A stretch of 64,000 nucleotides of DNA from NCBI GenBank assembly GCA_013400975.1, contig WBMZ01003292.1, positions 62,001 through 126,000 on the forward strand, in the 5' to 3' direction. The DNA is from Atrichornis clamosus. Its lineage: Eukaryota > Chordata > Aves > Passeriformes > Menuridae. A program made the position numbers and the translations under genes. Below, piece by piece: positions 47,225 to 64,000 of the stretch. Within the stretch, counting starts at the first letter, position 1. Each line of letters starts with the position of its first letter. The notes below the pieces were generated by a model. That model was not told the DNA's origin, made no database searches, and saw only the letters and a program-made list of their open reading frames with translations.

Positions 47225-47497
47225 GCCTGAAGACTATTGTGGGAGCCCTAATTCAGTCTGTGAAGAAGCTCTCAGATGTTATGATCCTGACAGTGTTTTG
47301 TCTGAGTGTATTTGCACTAATAGGGCTGCAACTGTTCATGGGCAACTTGAGGAATAAATGCCTGCAGTGGCCTCCAGACAATTCTACTTTCGAAACAACT
47401 GTTATTTCCATCTTTAATAGCTCTATAGGTGAAAACGGTACATTTATTAATGCAACAATGACAACATTTAACTGGGATGAGTACATCGAAGACAAAA
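47225..47497 (+). CDS. SCN2A: SCN2A coding exon 6 (DI S4-S5, S5, outer pore loop)
   Basis: 273 bases, phase 1 at both ends. Encodes the S4-S5 linker ([19 protein letters not shown]), the S5 helix ([20 protein letters not shown]) and the extracellular turret beginning [15 protein letters not shown]. The turret has four N-glycosylation sequons (NST, NSS, NGT, NAT) and ends [10 protein letters not shown], a Nav1.2-like sequence. Donor GTAAGA at 47498. Confidence 0.96.
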
Positions 47498-48559
47498 GTA
47501 AGAGTCAATTATAATCTACTGCTTTTATTATCTGGTATTTATTTGAGCAGACACAGGAACATCAGTATCTTTCCCTTGCCTTTAAAAGCATGTAATCTGT
47601 CCAAGAGACATAAAAGCACTCATTTTTCTCTAGTAAATAAAACACAGTCATAATATAATTTAACACACTCATAATATTTTACTGAGTACCAAAATACCTT
47701 TTTACCTTTTACTGAATATGACTTCTAGTGTAAAATCACATTGCAGCATAAACCAAAAATTTCTGTGCTCGCTTCAAGCCTCTGAAATAATGTGACAGCC
47801 CTAATATGGGATCTGAAATGTAATAGCTAGATTAGTGCAAGATAATGCCCAGTATCATAAGCCCATTTGAGTGTCCGCTAGCCCACGAATCCTTGCCAGA
47901 GCACGTAAACGCAGCTGTTTTTTCTGCTGGAGTTGGGTGAGTGTCTGCACCACACTCCTGTGCACAGCACAGAAATGCCTTTAAGAGAATTCTGCTGATT
48001 TATTCCATGTTTCTGTCTTGCAAAATAAGAACTAGATTTCATATTTCTGTCTTTTAATTGGTTTCTTGTCTTTGGAAAATCAAGAAAATGAGCATTTTGT
48101 TCTCCTTTGTACTTCATAATACAGTATTTCCACCATTTTAAGTGGTTAATGTTAGTATTGTGTTAACAAAAATGGGTTTAGAATTCAGGTAGAACAACTC
48201 TGAACATAACTATAGTAGATTGCTATTCTGTCTTTCATAATAGTAGTGTTAATCTCTCCTATTTTTCTGTTCAGCCCTTTCTATTTGTTTTAGCGTATTT
48301 AGTATATTTAGTATATTTAATGTATTCATAATTAGGTATAATAGGTTTTTTATAAAGTCTGTATAAATGTTTTACTGGTGACTATATCACTGAAAGTTAG
48401 GAAACCTCAGTTTAAGAACTAAATGCTTTTGGATCCAAGTCTCATTGCCTTATAATCTTTTAATATACTTATCTCAGAATGCTTGAAATATACAAATGTC
48501 ACACATAAATTTTGGATGATAACCTATTCTTAAAACCATCTGAAGAACAGATTCCATTC

Positions 48560-49600
48560 CAGTCCCCTGTAGTTGTTTCTGGCACTACGTCACACAAATA
48601 GAAAGGGGTTTTTTCTAAATATCTGACCTACATTTTCCTAATTTCAGATTAAATATATTGCTATTTCTGCTGTGGACTTACAAATAAGATAATCGTAGAC
48701 TACTTTATATTAGTCTCTATGGAGTTTAAAAACTCTTATCCTCTGTATTTCTGGTCTTTTCTAAGCCAAGCAATCCTATTTTCTGTTTTGCATTTTCTGT
48801 ACCTATTTTCATATTGCTTATTTTCTTTTTTGGAATCTTTCCAATTAGTCTGGGATTTTTTTTCTTCTTGTTGTTTTTCTGTTGCTCTTTTTAGTTACAC
48901 TTTTTGTTTGCCTGGGTTTTTTAATGAGATCCTCAAATTGGGTACTAACTCCTGTAACAATTATTTCTATATTTACCCCATGTGCCGTATATGCAACACT
49001 CCTATTAACACATTTCAAAATTACCTTGGTTTTATGTCAGCACTGTATTGTTCATTCACAGTCAACTTGTATTTTGTTACAGTCATTGCATCTTTTTGTA
49101 CTGTAATGACTGTGGCCTCATCCTGTCTATTTTGTATTTACGTATTTGACTTTGCCTTGTCAAGTGTAGCATTTTCCACTTGTCTCTATTGGAATAAATC
49201 CAGTTGCTTTTGGACCAACTTGTCAATTTGTAAAGGTCACTCTAAGTTTCAAATATCTTTTCTCCTAGCTTGATGTCTTCAGAACACTTGATGCATTTTT
49301 TTTCTATTGTTGTGTTTATTGAGTTTGTATTGAAACTTGTTAGAAAACCATGTCTAGCACAGATACCTGGAAGATCTTCAGAGAGATGCCCTTATGAATT
49401 GATGTTGGGTCAACTGCTCTCTAAGAACTTTTTGCAAGTATTTTGTGATATTTCCAGACAGAACATATCTCCTTTATTTGCATATGGAAGTGTCATGTAG
49501 GACTTGTACCCATGACTGTTGTTGTGTTATTAAGTTGTCAAGAGACAGGAATAGTTTTGTATATGGCGTATTTTCTACAAACTCCCATTGACTAGTATCA
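48560..49600 (-). repeat. Ancient CR1 LINE remnant
   Basis: Strongly decayed; landmarks of old amniote CR1 appear in minus-orientation order. These include TTTTGGACCAACTTGTCAAT (49208-49227), AAAGGTCACTCTAAG and CTAGCTTGATGTCTTCAGAA (49265-49284), from a 'ggaccaatttgtcaag...cttggtgtcatctgc' ancestor. Upstream T-rich sequence (48600-48900) aligns less clearly with the CR1 3' portion. The open frames here are not genes. Confidence 0.55.
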
Positions 49601-50499
49601 TTATCATTTTTGTATTTAAAAAAAAATCTTATTTAAGTGTTTTCCAAAATAGTGGACTGAGAGTTGAGCTGACTAGATGGTTCAGCTGGATCCTCTGCTT
49701 TCCAAAGGAGGAGCTGTGCCACATAAGAATGTGAATTAGGCCCACAGACAATTTTGCAAGTCCTGCTTGGATCTGTTTGCATCTCTAAACTTCTTAAACT
49801 TTTAAAGTAGGGTAAGCTCTCTCACAGGGTCTGACTGTGTGATCACAAGAATGTCTGAAAATCCACTGATTTTTAATCTGATATCTGAGACTAGATTTGT
49901 GGATGTATAAATTATGCACGTAATTTCTCTCTCTCTCTTTCGCATAAGCAGATTTTATGCTGCCTCTATCATATACTGGTGGTGACAGAGTAGAAGCAGT
50001 CAGTAGGAACTGGTTGCAATTCCCTGCTTGTCTGTTTAGCATTAGCCCTCGGTTAGTTCATGCCAGCTAAGCTAGTCCGTGCCAGCTGGCAGTGAATCTC
50101 CCAGAACCATCTGTTTCCTGAGAACAGCCAGAACATACCTAATTCTGGCAACATTAGCTTAATGTGCCACCTGACCTAAAAATCTCCATTAGAGATTCCT
50201 ATTTTACCATAAGAATCCCAAACTAGGAATTGATGGCAAAATGTTTTTCCCTTTCTGCCACAAAGAAGGAAACATAAAAGAAAAGAATGTGTTGGGAGTT
50301 TTTACAATTTCTATCTCTTTAAATTATATTTCATCTCATCTTAATAGCCTGTTAACAAAATACATTTAGCTACTTCAAATACATTCCTCTGCTATATTAT
50401 TTTGTGTAATAGTTTTGTGCAATGTACAATAAAAGCTTGGTTTCTGGCCCAGCTGCTCAAATCAAGATCCAGTTAGAAATTTCTTGAGCATGTTGTGTT

Positions 50500-51010
50500 A
50501 TCACAGAATCAAAGAATCGGTTAGATTGGAAAAGACCTTTGAGAACATCAAGTCCAACCTGTGACCAAATACCACCATGGCACTAAGTGCCACATCCAGT
50601 CTTTTCTTAAACACCTCCAGGGACAGTGACTGCACCACCTCTCTGGACAGCCCATTCCAATGCCCAATCACACTTCCTGTGGAGAACTTCTTCCTTATGT
50701 CCAACCTAAGCCTACCCTGGTGCAGCTTAAAGCTGTGTCCTCTTGTCCTGTCGCTGGTTGCCTGGAGAAGAGACTGCTCCCCACCTGGCTACAGTCTCTT
50801 TCCAGGGAATTGTAGAGAGTGATAAGGTCTCCCCTTAGCCTTGTTTTCTCCAGGCTCAACAACCCCAGCTCGCTGAGCCACTCCTGATAGGGCTTGTGCT
50901 CCAGACCCTTTACCAGCTCTGTTGCCCTTCTCTGGATTCGTTCCAGCATCTCAACACCCTTCCTAAATTGAGGGCCCCAGAACTGGACACAGCGCTCAAG
51001 GTGCTGAATA
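50500..51010 (-). repeat. CR1 LINE 3' fragment
   Basis: Starts TCACAGAATCAAAGAATCGG, the CR1 terminal repeat signature, then runs through CACCTCCAGGGACAGTGACT, GAACTTCTTCCTTATGTCCA and GGTCTCCCCTTAGCCTTG to GGGCCCCAGAACTGGACACA. Minus orientation, truncated at the element's 5' side. The minus-strand frame at 50949-50695 (starting MLERIQRRATELVKGLEHK) is the decayed C-terminus of the CR1 reverse transcriptase ORF. Confidence 0.95.
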
Positions 51011-51300
51011 CAGGGGAAGAAACTCTTCCCTAGTATTTCGGTATTTTTTCAGGGAATACTTGGATCAAATAGTATGTAATGAATAATTATAAATGAATAA
51101 TACTAAATGTTATATATGAAAATGCACGAACAAAAGCTGAGAATTGCCCTCATCCTTTGCCTCATTTTTCGACTTGCCATCATACACAATTTCGTACTCC
51201 ACCCATTGTACCTTATTAATTTGTTTAGGTTGCTGAGAATTAACTGTGCAACTACCTATTTTCTAAAGAAAGGCCAACTTTAAGACTCTGTACAAAGTAA

Positions 51301-54676
<3,376 letters not shown>

Positions 54677-54967
54677 GCGGCGGCAGCAGCTGCAGCAGCT
54701 GACTCAAGAGATTATAGTGGAGTAGGTGGAATAGGTGGATTCTCCGAAAGTTCTTCTGAGGCATCAAAACTGAGCTCAAAGAGTGCTAAAGAGAGAAGGA
54801 ATAGAAGAAAGAAAAAAAAGCAAAAAGAACAATCTGAAGGCGAGGAGAAGGATGGGGAAGAATTTCACAAATCTGAATCAGAAGACAGCATCAAAAAGAA
54901 AGGTTTCCGATTTTCCATTGAGGGGAATAGACTGACATACGAAAAGAGATTCTCTTCCCCACACCAG
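54677..54967 (+). CDS. SCN2A: SCN2A coding exon 10 (I-II linker)
   Basis: 291 bases (97 codons), phase 0 at both ends. Starts with eight Ala codons, then [20 protein letters not shown], a basic cluster ([20 protein letters not shown]) and [20 protein letters not shown], ending PHQ. This is the cytoplasmic regulatory linker between domains I and II. RRK and KKKG sites ahead of Ser residues are typical kinase targets. The acceptor tract is weak and TG-rich. Donor GTACCA at 54968 is also below average in strength. Confidence 0.93.
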
Positions 54968-56670
54968 GTACCATAGTATTGTTACCTCGTAAACACCTTT
55001 GTTGTCTACTCATCATATAAACAAAACCATGTAAAGTAGTTTGGTTAATACCTGCAAGATACCAGAGATTCATTAATATCATAAATCAAAGTCTGACCAA
55101 ATAAAAGCTTGCAGCCAAATATGAAACTGTAAGAATTTGAGATATTTTGGTTTTATTCTGAATTTCTGTGTGAAAAATCAAAATTATGTGTATTAATTAG
55201 TATGAGCTGTATTTAAAGTTTCTTAATGTGAATGGACCTATCTTCCCATCAAGTTGGATGTATTTAGCATGATCAGTGGATTCAAAATATGGTGCACACA
55301 TACAAAATATAATGTTTCAAATGTTAAAAGTATTAAAATTTGGGATGCAAAATCTCCGTAGAAATTGCGTAAATGTTCATGTAAAATTTGAAAAATTAAT
55401 TGATGTGAGACCATTAATTGTGTTATCTTAAGGTGAAAATACGTGTGACGTGTCTTTGCATGTGTTCTCTTACATTGAAACACCAGTGACTCAGAGTGCC
55501 ATCTGCATCTCCCATCCAGACATTTCTCTCATTTGATAGTTTTATGTTATCTCTTCTACAGTTTTCAAAACTCCTCTTCATTTGCCCAACTCTCACTCTT
55601 CCCTCAGCACTTCAAGTCCAGATCTTGCATACATTCTCTCCTTTTTCTGCCCCTTTCTGTGCCTCAGTATGCTTCTTCCTTTTATCCCCACCTTCTCAGT
55701 TCTCCCTGGTCTTTATGACTTGCTTTCTCCCTCTTTTTAGTCATTATTACTAAACTTATTCCTGCCTTTTTAATCCTCTTCTGTTTCTGTCTCTGGAAAG
55801 CCTGTTTCAACACTTAATTGAGCATGAACATTCATATTCTCTTCATGTATTGTTTTCTTCAGCTCCCATTCTCAAAGAAGCTCAGATCTCTTCATCCAAT
55901 GTTTTCTTATTAAGGACTGTCCTCCTCAGATAAGTCTGTGGTGGGAATATAATGTTTCCAGCTTTCTATTTCTGCCACTCCTTCCACTCATTCCTAATGT
56001 ATTTCCTTTTTCAATAGTACTGCATTCTTCCCCCCATCTCCTTGGTTTGCCACTGTTTTATGTTGTTAACTGTTTAACTAATCTCTGTAAGATTGCATTG
56101 CTGAATTTAGTTAATTATTCATTCTGTTCCTTAATCAAATTTTCACGCATATCAATTGACTTCAACTTCATGTTGAAGACTCATCTGATGCCTTAGGTGC
56201 ATATTCTTGCCTGTGTCTTCATTCAAACTGCAGCCTTGTTCAGCTGCAGCTCAATTCATCCATCTTGTAAGAAATGAAGAATTCCTCATACAACTTGTTC
56301 TTCTAATGTTTCCATCTCCAAGTTCATTTACAGCCTTTTGACTATGACAGTCTAGAAATCACTCTCCTCTTGTTTTCCAACCCTAGTTCCTTATCACTCT
56401 GTATTCTAACCACTAAACAGACGTTCCACTCACCAGTTTTTGATAACACTTTCCTAGAAAAAAACTCAGGTTTATGTCATCTTTGACTTTTTCCTTGGCA
56501 TTTCATTTTCTTTTAATGTAAATGACCATTTTATTCCTCCTGAAAGCTTATTCTTCCAAACATTCATAATTTTGTCTCCTCTCAATTCTCCTGGTTTAGT
56601 TGTGCTTTAGAAGATCCTTTCACACCTTTAACAGTTTTCTAAGGGATTTCCACAAGGCCTTTAGCTAGTT

Positions 56671-56710
56671 CCCTTCTCTCTCTCTCTCTCCCTCTCTCTT
56701 TTTTTTTTTT
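56671..56710. repeat. TC microsatellite with poly-T
   Basis: CCCTTCTCTCTCTCTCTCTC is followed by CCTCTCTCTT and ten more T. It is embedded in the C/T-rich part of intron 10. Confidence 0.85.
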
Positions 56711-56929
56711 AAACTCTATTCTGGACCCACAACTGTGAATCATTTTTAACTTGGACCTCTTTATTGCTGTATTCATCAAGAATGTTGTTGCAAAGAGCAC
56801 TAACCTATCCCATTGCTTTTCTTTAATCTGCTAGTAAACATATTTACCTAAATAATTTTTTTTAATACCATAAAACATATTGTACCTAAAGTTCCTCCCA
56901 ACCCACCCTGTCTACTTACACTAAACAAG

Positions 56930-57295
56930 TCAACTCCCAGCTTTAACTGACCCATGCCAGCATCCATAACCCCCTGTAAGATTTTCAAACTTGAGCTCTT
57001 TCTGGTATGCTGCCCCTCATGCTTGGAAGGAGCTCCCATGAGTTTTCACAGAACACTTCATTGCTTTCCTCAAATCCCTCTTTAAAACTCTCTTTTACCA
57101 TGCTGCCTACAGAAAGCTTGACAGGGAAGTGACTTCAGGTGAGCTAAGACGACTGTTTATCATACTCATCAATTTTGCCTCCTTGTATTCCCTCTCTTTT
57201 TGTATCCATCTGTTGTGTTACATTTAAATGATAAGTTTTTTCAGAGTGCCTTTTTGTTCTGCATTTTGCAGTACCTAGAACAATGGGGCTCAGGT
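56930..57295 (+). repeat. Probable ancient L3/CR1-like LINE 3' end
   Basis: CTTTTTGTTCTGCATTTTGC (57250-57269) then AGTACCTAGAACAATGGGGC (57270-57289) corresponds to the 'ctttttgttctgtgtttgtacagcgcctagcacaatggggtc' end of old amniote L3/CR1 elements. GGAAGGAGCTCCC and TTCCCTCTTT-like segments lie upstream in the expected order. Borders are approximate; the C/T-rich sequence back to 55480 may belong to the same insertion. Confidence 0.55.
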
Positions 57296-58101
57296 ACACA
57301 AAGATAAGTTGTAGAAGAGAAACAAAGACACTGCTTTGTTATGTATAATCTCTGCTGTTTATAGAGGTCTTGGGTGAAATCTGGTGCTAATGCTTATCAA
57401 TCAAGTCAAGGCAATTACTGAGATGAATCAAAATTAAGAACACGTATAATTATTTCTAAGATTAGAGCATTATTTTGACTGTAATACCTAAAAGATCCTC
57501 CCATAGCAGAACATTTACTCACATGAGTAAATTGATGAAGATTAGCGAGCCTGTTCATACAGGCAGATCTTTGCAGATTCAGGATAGTGAAGACTTTAAA
57601 AAAGAAATATAAACCCTATTATGGCATACTTGAATAGTATCTGAAGAGATATGTATGTTTTTTAAACTAGGCAGTATTTGGGAGCTACCTCCATGTGCAG
57701 ACCGAGTCACAGGAAATTTGCCTAAAATTTTGTTTGCTCAGCCTGTCATACTAATGCTGACTTGGGGTAAACAGTGTCTGGATATACTTATTCAGTTTAT
57801 GAACAGTTGGTAATTACACAGGCAGAATAGCAGAGGAAACAATTCTATCAAGCAGTTTCTTTTGCTCTAATTAAACCTATTGATACCATATATCCAAAGT
57901 AGTAAAATAACTAGTCTTTGTCTGTCACTTACGTGCTCTTTGTTTACTACCCAAAAGGGACAGTATTAGGGGGGGACTGTACCAGTGCATTTCTTTGTAG
58001 ATTACCTTACCCTTTAAGACATTGTGGATTTTTCCTCTGTATGAAAATGCTGTATTTTAAAGGATTTTCATCTGAGAATAATTGTTTTTATTTGCCTACA
58101 G

Positions 58102-58482
58102 TCTCTGCTGAGCATTCGTGGCTCCCTGTTTTCCCCAAGGCGCAACAGCAGAACAAGTCTTTTCAGTTTCAGAGGTCGAGCAAAGGATGTAGGATCAGAA
58201 AATGACTTTGCTGATGATGAGCACAGCACTTTTGAAGACAATGAGAGCAGAAGAGATTCTCTCTTTGTTCCTCATAGACACGGTGAACGGCGCAACAGTA
58301 ACATTAGCCAGGCCAGTAGGTCATCCAGAACAGTACCTGCACTTCCAGCAAATGGCAAGATGCACAGCACTGTGGATTGCAATGGAGTAGTGTCTTTAGT
58401 CGGTGGGCCGCCAGCTCTGACATCGCCTACGGGACAGCTTCTGCCAGAGGTGATGATTGATAAAGCAGCCACTGCTAGCAAT
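58102..58482 (+). CDS. SCN2A: SCN2A coding exon 11 (I-II linker, two alternative donors)
   Basis: Long form of 381 bases ending at the donor GTAAGG (58483). A second in-frame donor, GAG/GTGATG, ends the exon at 58449 (348 bases). The long form adds 11 residues, [11 protein letters not shown], before GTTTET; the short form joins LLPE directly to GTTTET, as in the reference human Nav1.2. Encodes [40 protein letters not shown] and [18 protein letters not shown], with the classic PKA sites in RRNS and RRDS contexts. The same alternative donor use is known in SCN1A. Acceptor TTTGCCTACAG. Confidence 0.95.
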
Positions 58483-59469
58483 GTAAGGAAGTCTGCAATA
58501 GCTCAGGCATGATGTTCTTTCCCTGTATCATCACTCACTGTTTCCACAAAATTTAGTCCCTTGGCATTGATGACCTTTCTGGGAAAACTGTGAATGCTCC
58601 TTTCATATATTCCAGCTGTAAGCTAAAGGAGAAACTGAAATTGTCAAGCGCTCATTAACTAAATATGTGAAAATGTGTGCTAATTGACTGGGAATTAACA
58701 GAACGGCATAGTAAACCATTGAATAAATTTAGTTTGTGTAGTCTTGCACCCATTGATTCATTATGCTTAGACTTAACTGGATGGTTCTGGACTTGTATAC
58801 CAGAAAAGATATCAAAATGGAAAAAAATTAATTACATTTACTTAGTGGAATATATTAAATGAGAATTTAGCTTCCTGCTGACCATACATGAAACTTTTGA
58901 TGTTACCCTGATAGTGCAACTTACATCGGTTGTGATAGTGTTCCTGTAACATGCTTAATTTTTCTATGGATTTTTTTAATGTCAACATGACTCTTTTTTC
59001 TTTTATTTTGTTTGAAAAATGTGCTAGGAAATTCACAGTTTATTCTAAATTAAGAATTATCTTGAGAAAATGTACTTACTCAGTTCTTTTACTGCTAGCT
59101 GTGTGGGCTGTGCATTTTTGTGTTTGGAAAAAGACTTCACTGCCTAATTAGGAAGATATTTACGGCAGAGCTCATTGAAAAGCATTGTGGAACATTTTGT
59201 AGTCTAAAATCTGCTTTAATGTCTCAGCCCTTTTTTAGCAAAGTATTTTAAAACATTTTCTTAAGGCACAAGAGCAATCCTACTGCAGTATTTGACTATT
59301 TGTTCTATGCAGAGTTAGGCATACATTAGTCTATTGCAAAGCCTCAATATAACTGGAGCATGGTGCAGGACAGCAGTGTTTTAAACGACTGTACCTCTAC
59401 AGTAGCTTGCAGTGTTATTCTTATTAAATCAACAACCAACTAGCTATTTTATCAGTGTTTTATTTTCAG
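58483..59469 (+). other. SCN2A: SCN2A intron 11
   Basis: GT-AG intron, phase 0. No repeat or exon recognised. Confidence 0.8.
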
Positions 59470-59602
59470 GGCACTACTACAGAAACCGACTTAAGAAAGA
59501 GACGGTCTAGTTCTTATCATGTGCCTATGGACTACCTAACAGATCCCAGTGCAAGGCAAAGAGCAATGAGTATAGCCAGCATGCTTACAAACACAATGGA
59601 AG
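59470..59602 (+). CDS. SCN2A: SCN2A coding exon 12 (I-II linker end)
   Basis: 133 bases, the family-standard length. Encodes [40 protein letters not shown] and NTME. RKRRSSS and RQRAMS are phosphorylation-type sites near the end of the linker. Acceptor TATTTTCAG; donor GTATGT at 59603; phase 0 in, 1 out. [10 protein letters not shown] differs from the mammalian HVSMDLLEDP. Confidence 0.96.

Positions 59603-64000
<4,398 letters not shown>

Larger units (their letters stand above)
54968..58101 (+). other. SCN2A: SCN2A intron 10
   Basis: Long GT-AG intron. It holds an extended pyrimidine-rich stretch (about 55480-56850), a TC microsatellite running into poly-T (56671-56710) and a probable ancient LINE 3' end (about 56930-57295). 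No exon recognised. Confidence 0.75.

Noticed and set aside
48719..49273. 184-codon Cys/Phe/Leu-rich frame as a membrane protein
   Set aside because: It lies in a T-rich ancient CR1 remnant within intron 6; the hydrophobic look comes from T-rich codons, with no start context or homology.
54677..54698. Tandem acceptors (several CAG) at the start of exon 10 varying the Ala run
   Set aside because: Using any of the CAGs removes 10, 13, 19 or 22 bases, none a multiple of three, so all would break the frame.

Overview
This window looks like nuclear DNA from a bird. Evidence: AT-rich non-coding sequence, several CR1 LINE copies of avian type (9755-10150, 50500-51010, 53500-53680, 60112-60800), older amniote-type CR1/L3 remnants, no mammalian SINEs, and a vertebrate intron-exon gene whose protein is closest to the brain sodium channel Nav1.2 (SCN2A). 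The species cannot be named from this sequence.

Layout. The right 26 kb (37696-62370) holds the first 14 coding exons of SCN2A on the + strand, plus a second copy of exon 5. They encode 867 codons in the long form: the N-terminus, all of domain I, the I-II linker, and domain II from S1 to the start of S4. All splice phases agree. The next exon (rest of DII-S4) lies beyond position 64000, so the gene is cut by the window edge and not broken.

The left 37 kb has no coding exon. It appears to hold the divergent 5' ends of two paralogous channel genes. A promoter plus non-coding first exon lies on the + strand at about 16600-17005. A recognisably homologous block lies on the - strand at about 7470-7067. 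The two share a 13/14-bp promoter motif, a 12-base exact match in the exon and a 27/30-base match over the exon end and donor, all at nearly equal spacing. Human SCN3A and SCN2A are arranged head to head, so the - strand block is best read as the start of SCN3A. A near-consensus RE1/NRSE silencer site (15342-15362) lies about 1.3 kb upstream of the SCN2A block.

A separate CpG island (28600-29380) with a palindromic RFX X-box lies inside SCN2A intron 1 and may be an alternative promoter. Within the coding part, three regulated-splicing features are intact: a U12-type AT-AC intron 2, the mutually exclusive neonatal and adult exons 5N (Asn209) and 5A (Asp209), and two alternative donors on exon 11 that add or drop 11 residues. 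An upstream ATG 8 nt before the start codon overlaps the main frame.
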